A model generated the notes under the pieces. That model saw nothing but the letters and a program-made list of their open reading frames with translations, did no database searches and was not told the origin of the DNA. Of a stretch of 64,000 nucleotides of DNA, positions 31,201-43,220 are shown in pieces (position 1 is the first letter of the stretch; each line of letters starts with the position of its first letter). The stretch is from Phymorhynchus buccinoides (Eukaryota > Mollusca > Gastropoda > Neogastropoda > Raphitomidae). The position numbers and the translations under genes were made by a program. The stretch covers positions 22,945,813-23,009,812 of the forward strand of contig CM065704.1 in NCBI GenBank assembly GCA_017654935.2, given 5' to 3'.

Positions 31201-33780
31201 AATGTTGACATTATTTTCCAGTGAAATTATCCATGTTTTTGTTCAGTTTCAGTCCCAGGACCATAGAAATTTATTAACATATGTGAAGAAGCCTGTTTCT
31301 GTGAAAACCTAATGTTCTCCTTTTTACATCATTTTTAGCAACCAGAAACGGATGAACTGCGGTTTGGCAAGTTGTTTGGGTTGGTTTTTCCATGAAAGTC
31401 TTCTATGCATTTAGTTTCAATTCTTATAATTCCCAAGAAATGTTGTATATCGCCTATTTCTTTGTTTCTTAACAATATAACTATTTTAAGCACTTTTTTT
31501 TTCTTCTTTTTTTTTACATAATCATGTGTTTTCTAAGCACTTTTTTGTGTGTAAAGGACTTTCATGCAGATTTTTAAAATATTAATTTCATAATTCATTG
31601 TACTAGAAAAAAGGGGAAAAAAGAATATTTGGGAAACACTGTTGTGGCTTTTTCATTTTAGTTACAAATTTTGTGTTGAAGAAAGCATTAGGACACATGA
31701 CTTCAATAACTTGAATAAGTAAGAAAAAAAAGAGGCTTTTCTTGACGACTTCACTCTAAAAAAACAAAACACCCAAACTCTCAAACACTGGTGGCTGAAT
31801 TTAGCCTTATTTATATTTTATGTGGGTTTTAGTACCTTTAGTTTTTAGCTTAAGACAAATTTTTTTTTATCTCAGATGTTTCCACTTTGGAAAAAAAATG
31901 ACAAAAATTTGTATAAGCTTTTTTTAAATGAAAGGAAATGAAAAATGACATTTTGTTTTTACTACTCAAATGTTTTGTTATAAATTCTTGGATGGTTGTA
32001 CCTGAACTGTACTGCATATCTTCATCATTCCAACTTGGATTTTTATTTTTTGACAGGAATGTTCAATATTATGGCGATTTGGGTGCACAGACAGATTGGT
32101 TTTATCTTTCTTTCTCTTGATCTATATGAACAGAGCATGTAACTATTAATATTTTTACCTTTTTTTTTGGTACTTTGATTTTTAATATTTGATATTATCC
32201 CATAATGATTATAATAGCGCTTGTATAAAGTTCAAATTGGATAATATAACTGTCAGTCTCCTAGGTATATTTTTAATTTTGTAAATGTTGGTTATATGTA
32301 TGTTTGTTTTTGATTTGTGTAAGATTTGCATACAGTTGTTTGGTTTGGTTTTATAAATGCTGCTGGCATTTTTTTGGTTTGACATTTCAATGTATTATCA
32401 AATTGATGGCTGGTGGAAAATTGTCTTGTATCAAGTAAACAAGCGTTTTGTCTTTCATTTAGTATCAAGTGTCAATTGTTTTCAATGATTTGAGTTTTGT
32501 TGTGTTACAGTATTTATTTTAAGTTTTTAATTTTGATAAACAATTTGGTTCAATCATTTATGTTTTGTTTTTTGAATGTTGATTTGTTTTCTGTTAGATG
32601 AAGAGATTTGTTGTGGTGGTACCTTCTGAATTGTGTTCAGTATTTCTTGCACTTTATGTTGAAACCCTTGTTTCAGTTGTACATGTATTTAATTTATGTC
32701 GGTGCAGGGTGTAGCGATATGCTTTTGGCTGCTTCATTGCATGCAAGAAAAAAAAGAAAGAAAATGAATGTATGTGAAGAAGCAACTTTAAAATTAAGAT
32801 GACTGTAAGTGTAATCTTGATAATGCAAAAGGCAGTGCAGAATGTAATTGACTAAAGAAAAAAAAAGTTAATCCATAAAGTAAAGGGAATGCTGCCTCAG
32901 TCAAAGTTCTCCAGACTGGAAAATTGAAGAAAAAAAGGAGAATGTTTCGTGCTTTTTTTTGGCAAGTATTGTCCAATTTGTAGTGATGACATAACAATAA
33001 AAGGGCTTTGTTTCGGTAAGGTTGTCTATATGAACTTCATCAGACAAACCTGGTTCTACTTCTCGTCGTTCGCCAGGCCTGCACGACCAAACCGGCTCTT
33101 GACGCAAATAGTGCCGTTTTCTCCAGCCCTTGGTTGCTGCCATAGGGGACTATTCTGCTTAGCCATGAAGTTTTAGGAACAGAGATTAGTATCGAGTTGC
33201 GATAAATAATCGCTCTTTAACTGAAGTTCAAACTGCTGGCAAGTTTTTGTGTTCCTCACCCCCCCCCACCCCCGCTGGATTAGGATTGTTGCATTCAAAT
33301 TCCGTTGAAGACGGCTTGTTTAATTTCATTATTTTTGTCATGTAGCCTTTTGGTTGTGTGGCTGTTGTTTTATTTAGAAACAAGCCTCTGTTATTAATGA
33401 GTATTATCTTTGTTGTGCCTCTATTTATTTATTTATTTGACCAGCGTCGTTGACTTGACATTGCTGGCGTTTGTCTCTCTGCAGTTGGTTGCTACTGGGT
33501 CAGAGCATCTTGTTGTTTTGGGGTTCATTACCTGTAGTGCTAAGCGCTATTTAAGGTATGCACTATTTTTTGTTTCTTTTGCATGTATACGAGTGCAGAC
33601 ATTCTGTTCACTAGCTTATAAATAAAATTACATGTCAGATGGGAAGAAAGGGGAGGGGCGGTGAAGAAGCATTATTTAAACCGGTAGCCTTCACAGAATT
33701 CTCTTGCCACAATTGTATGAGATTTGTTTATTTATGATAATTGCTCTGACACGCATGGTTGAGCAGCAGTTGTACTGCCT
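25298..33780 (+). other. AT-rich tract with few repeats
   Basis: No exon seen. Small direct repeats only: CGATTTTCATGGATTTATGA twice near 29268 and 29312, and AAAATATGGCATGGGATT twice near 28667 and 28695. Frequent TTTTAT/TTTTAAT words occur on the + strand. Confidence 0.45.
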
Positions 33781-33822
33781 ATTAAAACCTCAATTTCCAT
33801 GTGTGTGTGTTTTATTTGTACA
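33781..33822 (+). promoter_or_regulatory. Candidate poly(A) signal (ATTAAA plus GT-rich element)
   Basis: ATTAAA at 33781-33786 is followed about 15 bases later by an uninterrupted GTGTGTGTGT run and TTTTATTT. This is the usual order of hexamer then GU/U-rich downstream element. It could end the CPEB transcript. Sequence evidence only. Confidence 0.35.
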
Positions 33823-33895
33823 TCCAAGTTCTCACAAACAGTATGTCACCAGATAAATGTTTGGGTAGGTGTTGGATAGATATCATGTAATTTCG

Positions 33896-33985
33896 TGGGG
33901 GAAAAGTTAGCCGGACCGGGAATCGAACCCGAGACCTCCCGAACACCAGAGAGGCGCTCTACCAACTGAGCTATCCAGGCCGACA
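33896..33985 (-). mobile_element. tRNA-derived SINE head
   Basis: On the - strand GGATAGCTCAGTTGGTAGAG (A box) and GGGTTCGATTCCCGG (B box) with a nearly foldable cloverleaf; the acceptor stem has a mismatch and the anticodon arm is irregular, so it is more likely a SINE head than a working tRNA. The sequence is unlike the 19 and 61 kb SINEs. Confidence 0.7.
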
Positions 33986-35336
33986 CCCGGTCCCTGATAT
34001 TAATCCTAATATCAGTCACTACAGATACTAAAACTAGTAAAAGTAAAAGAAACTGACAAAATTTAGGATTATATTGCGACTGAACAAGGCTGGAATGCGT
34101 AAGCTGGCGATTGTGATCCGACAATCATTTTCACTTTGCTCTTTAGTCTTTTGAGATGAATGTTGACTTCAATAACTAAAAAAAGAGAGAAAAGATAGCT
34201 CTTTTCATCGAATGATGGAGTTTTTTTCCTAGGCTGACACACTAACTTTATGCAGCCATTTTATTAAAACAAATTTTTAATCCCTTCACGAAGACAGAAG
34301 TCCTAAGCATTAAGTTGAAACATTTCCATATCTGTACCTAAAGTCACAGTGTGAATAAATATCTTCAGTATCTTTGTGAAGGGTTTTATTATCGCTATAA
34401 GTCAGGCTGTGATGCACACTTCTTTCCATGACTCTTCTGAAGGCTATGACCACCGTCCACGTGAGATGGCATCGCTGATCAGTCACGTTTCAACAGTTTG
34501 ATTATAAACCTCAGGGTGCAAAACATGACATAGCTTTAGGCCAGTGAAAAATGTAGAGCTAAGAACAGTTTATTTCCAAAGGAGGAACTGTTTCCATGGT
34601 GAAAAAGTTAACAGAAAGATGTTATTCACCAACTAAGCAAAACATAAGCATTTTGATGTCTGCAGGCACAATGTATTTCATTCATGAAAAAACTTTCCAC
34701 GACTTTTCCTTCACCAATCTTTTTGGCTGCTCACAAAAAGGTGAAGGCCATTTTCGCTGAAGCTGACCGCTGCGACTTTAAATAGTTGACTTCAGTGATG
34801 TCAAGGTATGTTATGCATTTTTTGACAATGCAGTAAATAACTTTGTCAGAGGCTTTTCATTTTTTAGCAACACAATATTGAATAAACAGCTCCTTCAAGA
34901 ATGGACATAATATTGTGAGCAAAACCAAAAAAAGTATTGAGTAAAATGAAAAATGTTCATACATAAAATTAATCAGGTACACTTGTGCTGCATTTAAAGA
35001 GTTTTATGATTTGCTTTGTTGGTTAAGACATGTTCCTATAATTAAATCTACTCTTTCAAAACTAGGATCAGTTTTTTTTCTCTTATGATCATTGTTTTGG
35101 AAAGACTCGTATTTCACGATGCTAATTATTCTTGGGATTGCACATCACTGTGATTTTCTCATTCAATTCAGGATAATATTGGGGGTAAATTACTGAAGTA
35201 TTAAAACTCCAATTCATGTATGGAAATTTAGGTATAGTTTTAAATAGATAAAAAGAGATTTGTTCGTCTCCATACGTTTGTCTCACTGTTATTTCTTTTT
35301 AATTATTTGACGGGTGCAATAGCAAGAAGAAAAGTT

Positions 35337-35736
35337 GGTAAAGGTCAAGATGTGCCACCCCCCCTACATTTCTCAGTTAATTGTATTTTTCCGTTATTGC
35401 CTTTCTTACCATACATAAAGCTGTATTTTAGGAACATTTTTAGCTAATAACCTTTTTGGAATACTAACCCTAACCCTAGCCCTAACCCTAACCCTACCCC
35501 CCACCGTATAAGACGGAAAAACGCAACGAACCACAACTGTGACAAATCGCGGTGTACTGCAGTACATAGTGGGGGGTAGGGTTAGGTTTAGGGGTAGGGT
35601 TAGGGTTAGTATTCCAAAAAGGTAATTAGCTAAAAATGTTCCTAAAATACAGCTTTATGTATGGTAAGAAAGGCAAAAACGGAAAAATACAATTAACCGA
35701 GAAATGCATGGGGGGTGGCACATCTTTACCTTTACC
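35337..35736. mobile_element. Palindromic element with telomere-like arms (family B), copy 1
   Basis: A 400-bp inverted repeat. The left arm GGTAAAGGTCAAGATGTGCC ... CTTTTTGGAATACTAACCCTAACCC is mirrored on the right by GGGTTAGTATTCCAAAAAGG ... GGCACATCTTTACCTTTACC. Both arms hold several CCCTAA/TTAGGG units; the unpaired centre contains AACGCAACGAACCACAACTG. Confidence 0.9.
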
Positions 35737-35739
35737 GAA

Positions 35740-37160
35740 AAGTTTATTGTGTTGTGATTTATAATTTGCTTTTGTTAATATAATTGTGTTGGGTTTTTTT
35801 GCATTACAGTTTTATTATTTTCTTTTTGTTTTGTTTGCAGCTTTGTAATCCTCTAAGGATTTACAGGTCTTTTTTCTTTTTTTTAAGCTCTGGCTACCGA
35901 ATCTTGGTTCTGCTTTTATCCAAATTTCTTGGAAAAGAGAGACGCATGATAGGTATCGTCCTTCATGCACTATTCCTTGCCATTGGAGATTTCTGTAGCC
36001 TTGAAAGCATTGGTTGTGAAAGTTGTATTTACATCATTTGCTTTACGTGTGTTTTTGAGGGTTCATAGTAATTAGTTGGTTCTTATCTTGATGTTTCTTA
36101 CATTACTTTTTTGTTTTAGGCTTAGGCGGCAATAAGTAAAAATCCACAAGGCAGTTTCACAGAGTTTGGGGACCCATTTTGGTGGGTAAAGCTGTTGGCT
36201 AAGAAGTCGTATTGAATCTGGTTTGATGTGCGGCATAACAGTCGCAGCGACGGTGTGAAAGTTATCGGCCAGTTGGTAATAATAACCATATCGATAGATA
36301 TGAACCTAAGTGCTGAGCAGATCCAATTTAATGATTCCCGTGTACTAGAATGTAAAAATTAAAATTTGTTTGGCTAAAACCTGGATTGAAATGTCATAAC
36401 CCCAGGAATGTAGAAGTTAAAATTAAACCCGATTTTATTAAATGATATTTAACGAGCCTGTATTTTGAGAGTATTAGTAATTTACTGACTCACTGTTAGA
36501 GCCCCCAGATACCGTGAAACTGCCTAACGGCCATTTTAAAAATGGATAATCAGATTTTCATTGACCAAATATACAGCGCAGTGCTTATATTTTTTATATG
36601 ATCTATTTTTGTAACTTTTCATCATCATCTCTCTAGTCAAATTAAGGTTTGCAGCATCCATTAAAAAAAAAAAATCATTTAAACAGTCCACTTGAGCAAC
36701 GAACATAAAAGCAACATAGAAGTTGGCAGTTTTTGATAAATTTACATGATTATGGATTTGCATTTGCATTTTTTTTTGTATTCCAAAATTGATAATATAT
36801 TGAGAATTTCCCCCCAGCATGGCTAAAACTTGGACATTTTTTATTCTGATATCTATAAATGTCAAGTAAAATCTCCTTCAATCAAGTGTATGAACTTTAT
36901 GAATGCAAAATTGATTTGGTTTAAATTTTACTCATTTAAAAATATATATATATTGTGTCTAGGCCAAATGTATAACTTTTTTGTTTACTCCAACAAAAAG
37001 TGAAATCCTGAAAACAAAAACAACTTCATAGAAAAGGAGCATTTACTAATTTATGTAATGTAGGGGTGCATGTGGGTGTGCCTGAAGCCTGAATTCAGGC
37101 AATTGGATGCTGGTTCAGGCAGTGGTCTGCCTGAAAATAGGGCTCTTCTCGTGCTCTTTT
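35740..37160 (+). other. AT-rich DNA, nothing recognised
   Basis: Short open frames only, the longest 36536-36865 on the - strand, without domain similarity that I can see. Confidence 0.35.
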
Positions 37161-37169
37161 TCCTCTTAA

Positions 37170-37699
37170 CCCTCTCACGGCTACATACGCCAGATCTGAC
37201 CAATTTTTTCTTTACCATTGGCTCCTGTAGCCCCCGATTGCGCCCGCTGAACGACCGGTCTAGTAGTTTCACTTTTGCCCTACCCACAATGCAATATACT
37301 AAGTTAGTTCTTCCTGTTCCTGACTATCAGTGGTCCGTTTTTGGTTCTTACAGCAAGGGAAAGGACCCACTAGTCTTTTTGAATGGATTTTTCGAAGTGA
37401 CCCCAAATTTTTTTCTTCTTTCCACGTGACGTGCGCAGTATTGACTCGGCGCGATGCTCGGAGCGCCATTACGGATTTTTTAATTCCAATTCATGGTTTG
37501 TTGTGTGACAGTGTGTTAGCTTTGGAATGAAAATATCATCATTGCTATTCAATATGCATCTTTCAGAAATTAAATGTGAGTTAGACTTTATTCTGGGTGA
37601 TTTTTTTTTAAATAAAAGATTTGGTGTAACGTTCGGAGTTACTTCCCATCACTTGGTATTCAATATAGATTATCGGTTCGATTGATCAGAGTGAGAGGG
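37170..37699. mobile_element. TTAA-flanked non-autonomous element (family F), copy 2
   Basis: Same orientation as 14615-15136; begins CCCTCTCACGG after TTAA 37166-37169 and ends GTGAGAGGG before TTAA 37700-37703. Short open frames shared with copy 1 are not considered genes. Confidence 0.82.
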
Positions 37700-38209
37700 T
37701 TAAATAGACCGTTTTAGCAAGAGTTATGTTGGAAAGTTCAGGCCAACGTTTTGGTCACCGCATGCACCCATGGTGATGTGAAAGAGATACGGTAGAAATA
37801 TTTTGTAAAAATCCAAAACGAAACAAATTCAAGTTGTATTTTTACTTTCAAAAAGCCGTTTTTGTGCAAGGCGTTAACGGTTTTTAAATCTGTTAGATTT
37901 TAAATTCCTGCAAATAACGTTTTATCTGTAGATATTCTGTTTTGCAGGTTTGTGGGAGGATAGGAAAAGCTGACAGTATTTTTTCCCATAGCCTGGCCTT
38001 GTTTTTTTTTGTATTTGAAAACCTCGTCTTCTTAATTTGTAGTAATATTTAAAGGGCTTGCAATAATAAATCTGTATTAAGGCACTTATTGAACAAGAAT
38101 TTTGACCCCTCCCCCTCAATTATATCTGTTGAATATAGATTAATGGAACTGTTTGCATTTGACAATTGAAGACTGCATTTGCTGTAGTTTTCAGAATCAG
38201 GCATCGTCA

Positions 38210-38223
38210 GTGTCCCCCCCCCC

Positions 38224-38254
<31 letters not shown>
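38210..38254. repeat. Poly-C followed by (CT)n
   Basis: About 20 C then about 10 CT units. Confidence 0.9.
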
Positions 38255-38728
38255 AAGCACGCACACTCACAGCCCCCTATTAAAATTTAATGGTAACAAC
38301 TCCCCTTCCCTGCAGACACATAATTTATTAAGAAATGATTTTTTAAATTGTAAGATTTTCACATTGTTTTTATCTGATTTTGATTGTTCAGTTGAATTTT
38401 GATGTATTTTGATTGCTTTCATAAAGTTGATTTGTTGTATTTTAAAAAAAACCTGTACATTATTCGTTAGCACTCTCCGTTGTCTTGTTCCAGGCTTTGA
38501 AAGTTTTTCACCTCGGTGGATTGGTTGGTTCAAATTAAAATTTTATTTTTTGATGTCTAATTAGTGCCTTTTCTGTTAAAATGGGATCAGTAGTTCCATT
38601 ATTTAGTTATTTATTATTGGCGTGATTTCAACATGGGGCTTTGCTCTGAGATTTTATACTTACCAAAAATAAAAAAGGAAAAAAAAAATTCTTGAGAGAT
38701 TTAATGTATGGATATGTTAAGGGCCTGC

Positions 38729-38837
38729 TACACGTCAACAATTCGATCACGTGGTCTCGAAGAACAAATTTGATTTGCGCTTCAAGACCATGTGATGGAA
38801 TCGTATCGTACAGTTGTACGATATTAGTTGACGTGTA
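38729..38837. mobile_element. Short palindromic element (family N), copy 1
   Basis: TACACGTCAACAATTCGATC at the left, GTACGATATTAGTTGACGTG at the right, with an inner GATCACGTGGTCTCGAAGAA/CTTCAAGACCATGTGAT arrangement. Related to 49255-49400. Confidence 0.7.
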
Positions 38838-40164
38838 GAGATAATGTTGAAAATGACTAAAGTCACAAATTGTACATTCTTGTTAAAGATTTAAAAAAAA
38901 AAAAGACTTGAGTTTTCAAACAAAATGAACATGAATTGCACAGAAACAGACAACTCAAAGGCATGGTAAATGGCCTCTCCATGCATGCAACGCTATGATT
39001 TCACAATATTTAGGCGTGTACTTTTTTTTTATAGTGAATTTGCTGAAATCAACGAAAATGGAACATAGAAAAAAAATGCAAGAGGGTTCAAGGAGCAAAT
39101 ACATATTCTAGCATTCACGCATGCGACAAAGTCTATACATGCATGCATTTTTCTCTCACATAATATAAGAAGACAAAATTACCTCGTATTTTATGTTTGA
39201 AGACGAGTGTTTCATGATAATGGAAGAGATGGGAAAGAACAGTATATGATTTCATTAGACTCAAAGGCTTTGTGTGACTCTCATTACTGTCGTTGGCTTC
39301 ATTGCTATAACTTTCTTTTTTGATACAGATAATTTCGTTTGATTTTTTTTTACTTTCTAGCTCGTGTAATTGAAAATGCCATTCCAATGTCGACAAAGAA
39401 TTTTTTTGACGAAAATTAAAAACTAATATTACAGAGTACATGTTTAGAAATGATTGTAAATCACTCAACACCACAAATTAATAATCCTTTAGAAACTTCA
39501 GCTGGTTGTGAAGATTTAAGACTGTATGTGATTTTGCTTTTGAATTTATTACCATTTTTGAAGAGGGTATAAACTTTCAGAAGCATGTGAGCTATTGTTT
39601 TTTCATTTGGCATTTAAACAAAATCTGAAACAATATGACACTGCAAATTTTAAAATTAGATATTGAATGTTCTTTTCTAAAGTAAGGTAAAAATGTTTGT
39701 TTTGTCCTATGCATTCAAATTCTTTTTTTACACACAAAGTTCATGCAATCGTGATTTTTTTGGTGCTTGACTTTTGGAGTCAGTGAGTGCTGACCGTTAC
39801 TCTAGTCGGATGAATCAATAACAAAAGTAACAGCCTTTTTGGCATATTGAAACTGCCTTGTGCATGAATTCATTTTTACATGCTCATACGCATGTGCACA
39901 GACACAATCATTTATGTGTTCATGCATACACACAGACATGCATTTACACTCAGAGATGTATTAGTTAAACATGCTTCACTGAGTAGACTTTGTGACTACA
40001 TTTAGTGATGAAAAAATGGAACATGAAGAAAAAATATTGGATTAAAAAAAAATTGATATGGCTGAAGTGTTGATTTCAATTACAAAGACCAATTTTTGTA
40101 AAGCGTTTGTATATGGGAAGTTCTTTTTAGCTATTTTTGTTACTATGGTTATAAAGTTTCTATG

Positions 40165-40228
40165 TTTTAATAAAATAAAAATTGTTCTTTTACACGGTTT
40201 CTTGTCTTCGTGGTGTGTGTTTTGGTGG
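40165..40228 (+). promoter_or_regulatory. Candidate poly(A) signal with overlapping CPE
   Basis: TTTTAAT (40165-40171), a match to the cytoplasmic polyadenylation element, overlaps AATAAA at 40169-40174; a second AATAAA is at 40174-40179. A GT-rich element (GGTGTGTGTTTTGGTGG) begins near 40211. The arrangement is what an efficient and CPEB-responsive 3' end would look like. Use in vivo is not shown. Confidence 0.4.
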
Positions 40229-40809
40229 ATTTTTTGAGAGGCTTTTTTTTTTCTATGATATATTTTTTGATAATCATATATTTTGGAGCATGACAGTGCT
40301 GTTGCATTTGTTCTGATTTGCTGCTTTTTTTCTTCATATTTAATACGATTTGATTTTGTAAACTTTTCATAGTTTGAATCCAGTTTGTGTTTGGATCTTA
40401 TTGGAAATAAACGGTTGTTTCTTTTGATTTAATCTACTTGCATGATCTGTTCCTACTAACCTTGTTGAGTTTTGCGTTGTTTCTTGTTCACTTTTTGGTT
40501 TTGTTTGAGCATGCTTGGATAATAATTGATTCTTTTATTTATTCTAACTTTTCCACATAATCAAATCTGTTGACATCATTTCATCATTAATTGTGTTACG
40601 TTTGTTTCATCCCACCTTTCTCACAAACAATGCTTTTCATTTGCTTTTTTCAGTCAATCAATCACTTTTATTATCCTTTATAAAAAACACACAATAAAAT
40701 GTGTCCTGCATGCAGTGAATCATATAAACACAAACATAACATATCAGCATTTTAAAACGAGGTAATTGTGATAAGTGTCTGCATGGCAGGTTTAAATACC
40801 ACTCGACAA

Positions 40810-41125
40810 TCTACTACTGCTTCTTCTTCGATCGCTCAGTTTCTTGTCAATTATGAGCACAGATGTGTCATGCTGCTGTTATGCGCCTAACTAAGAAATA
40901 GGCCCTGCAAGTCAGACTTCGGCTGGAGGAAATCTTTTTCAAAGTGTTTAATGAAAAAAGGCAGGAGAATGGACCAGTAAGGCAGAAAGATAGTAGATGA
41001 CAGTAAGCAAAGGGAAAAGGCAAGAGTCAAAGAGAATGACAGATTAGAGAAAGTTACAAGCACAGAAGGTGGGGGAACTATTTCAATTTATACAAAAGGC
41101 CCCCCAGTATCCTCAAGGGGAGATC
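40810..41125 (-). repeat. Dispersed repeat (family Q), copy 2
   Basis: Inverse of the 61.6 kb copy: CTTCTTCTTCGATCGCTCAG, then ATTATGAGCACAGATGTGTC, GCAGGAGAATGGACCAGTAA and GGTGGGGGAACTATTT. Confidence 0.8.
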
Positions 41126-41711
41126 TACTACTAGTAATAACAATAATAGTTTAAATTATATGAATTATGCTAAATAGCGAAATAACATCATGCAGATGGG
41201 CAGATTGCTTTCCGCGATATCTTGTTCTTATGTGCATTCATTATATTCCACATTCAATCTGAGTTGCGGTTGTGCTGGCTCAGAAGAAAGACGGGGGACT
41301 ATTGGAAAGCAGTACATTATAAAATCACTAGTGGAACACTTGCTTTACTTAAAATATTTGGCAATATTCGCCTTTAACCACCAACATATCCAAAGTCTGA
41401 AGATCAGGATCTACAATATAATTTGAGCATAATAGTAGGAACAGAAAATGAATAACTGAATGGAGAAAAAAAAAAACCAAGTCAAGAAGCTTAAAAAGAA
41501 AACGCCCACTCTAAGTCTCGACAGTATTCTGCCAGCAAACAAATGATTGACGGGAAAACTTTAAAATACAAAAAATCAATTCATCTGCATTCAAATATTT
41601 TGTTGAAAGCTTGCAGAAATGACTAAACAGAAACGAACAATTTTGAGCATGATTAACCCTCTAGCATTCATAATACCCCACGCCTGTGCTATAAATGCAT
41701 CATTTATGATA

Positions 41712-41880
41712 CAGTGGAACCTCCCTTATAAGACCTTCAAAAATCATCCAAAATGAGGTCTTAACACGGAGGGGTCTTATAAGGGAGGTAATTTTAATAC
41801 AAAGAATGGCAATGTCCCAGAGAAGTAGGTCGTATATGAGAGGGAGTTATAATGGGAGGTCTTTAAGGGAGGTTGCACTG
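41712..41880. mobile_element. Pogo-like MITE, TA target (family C), copy 1
   Basis: CAGTGGAACCTCCCTTATAA at the left; the right end GGGAGGTTGCACTG is its inverse with one change; TA on both sides. Inverted relative to copy 2. Confidence 0.87.
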
Positions 41881-41920
41881 TACTGCTCCAACCCATGTCG
41901 AGGAAATTCTATCACAAAAT

Positions 41921-41985
41921 AATGAGCAAAATTTATATAGCGCCCATCCTATGTAGGCTACAGGGCGCTTTACACATAATTGAAA
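41921..41985 (-). mobile_element. SINE/LINE 3'-tail fragment
   Basis: On the - strand TGTAAAGCGCCCTGTAGCCT, then GGGCGCTATATAAATTTTGC, the type of conserved 3' tail shared by several animal SINEs and their partner LINEs. Confidence 0.5.
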
Positions 41986-42178
41986 ATGGAATAAAAACAT
42001 GAAACCGAAATCCAATAACATGAGCAGAAAATACACATAGCAATGAACAACTCGGTGCTGTGACTACTACTACTCACTACTTATAATAGGCCTAATACAA
42101 GTAGGCATTGTTACACAATTTGCCAACATGAAATAAAATTATATATTCACGACACACTCGTACAACATACACCCAAGC

Positions 42179-42209
<31 letters not shown>

Positions 42210-42469
42210 CATGCATACATACACCCATATGCTTAAACAACACACGTACACCACACACACTTACATAACCGACGCACATAAAACACGTGATGATACACAA
42301 GATAGACAAAGAGAGTGGCTGGCAATATTTCTAAGTTTCAGATGCATGAAGTGCAAGCCATGACAAAAGGCTATCTCTAAGCCTAAATACCACATAATAA
42401 TTATGATAAAGACTCCATGAATTTCACCTCGGGTATACACTGAACGTTCCTAAAAGTAACGCTACTGCT

Positions 42470-42530
42470 TTGAGGATCGATGCTGAATGAATGGTCTAGT
42501 TCGAAGGAACTGCATTTTTTAAGTACAAAA
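42470..42530. repeat. Short dispersed repeat matching 44048-44100
   Basis: TGAATGAATGGTCTAGTTCGAA and GAACTGCATTTTT are found at both places with 2-3 changes. In the second copy the repeat directly follows the long (CT)n tract. Confidence 0.75.
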
Positions 42531-43167
42531 AATGTGAGCATTAACACGATTCTACAAGGGTTAAAATTCCACTCTTGTCCCCAAACTCAATGGTACGAAA
42601 AAAATGCGGTAGTCCGTGCATCTGTATGCTTCATAAGTTATTGTATTTGGCCGCACATGCTCCTAGTCTGACTCATTGACGTGCTGTGGTTTACCATTAC
42701 TGAAGAAAACCGTTCATTGTCCAGCTCTCACTTCACTTAAATTAAATAATTATACCATTGTGCGGCAAGCCATGTAAACAGGCTTTTTGGCTCACTCGGT
42801 GTTAACGAAGTGATTCAGTGTTCTCATCATTGTTCGGTTGTGTGTATGTAATATGTTGTCTGTGGTCAAAACTCTTAACAACACATGCACTTAAACCTTA
42901 ACTACACATGCACTCTTCTAAAAAAAATCCTTTAACATTGCAATTTTCTCTGAAACTACAAATGCGATAATAGCACAATCAAACTTTGCAAGGTGATAAA
43001 TACCATCATTTTGTTTGCAGTGACTCAAAAGTAGCCAGAGTGATGTGATGTAATCGGTTATTAACCTTTGAAGCGAGAGTACATGCGAACGTAAGTAGGG
43101 AAGTCGTTGCGAGTGTCTGTGTGTGCGCGCGCGCGCCCGATTGCGCGCGCGTGTGTGTGTGCCAGTC

Positions 43168-43220
43168 AGTCGTGTCCGACCACAGCTTCCAGATAGCAGA
43201 GGAATCGACTGCTATTCTGG
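43168..43220. repeat. Short dispersed repeat inverted at 50595-50660
   Basis: CTTCCAGATAGCAGAGGAA plus GTCGTGTCCGA recur inverted at 50595-50660; AATTCCAACCCAGCT near 8047 and 50583 is part of the same unit. Each copy is near a dinucleotide microsatellite. Confidence 0.6.

Larger units (their letters stand above)
22932..40228 (+). other. AT-rich tract after CPEB: presumed long 3' UTR and downstream DNA
   Basis: No coding exon was recognised in these 17 kb. The + strand is T-rich with scattered AATAAA/ATTAAA hexamers. The purine-rich block 23018-23345 lies just after the stop. Repeat content is low from 25300 to 33840. Where the CPEB transcript ends is unknown; the candidates with GT-rich downstream sequence are at 33781 and 40169. 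CPEB2-4 mRNAs often have long 3' UTRs, but 11-17 kb would be unusual. Confidence 0.4.

Noticed and set aside
33896..33985. Functional tRNA gene on the - strand
   Set aside because: A and B boxes are good, but acceptor-stem pairing and the anticodon arm are irregular; a SINE head is more likely.
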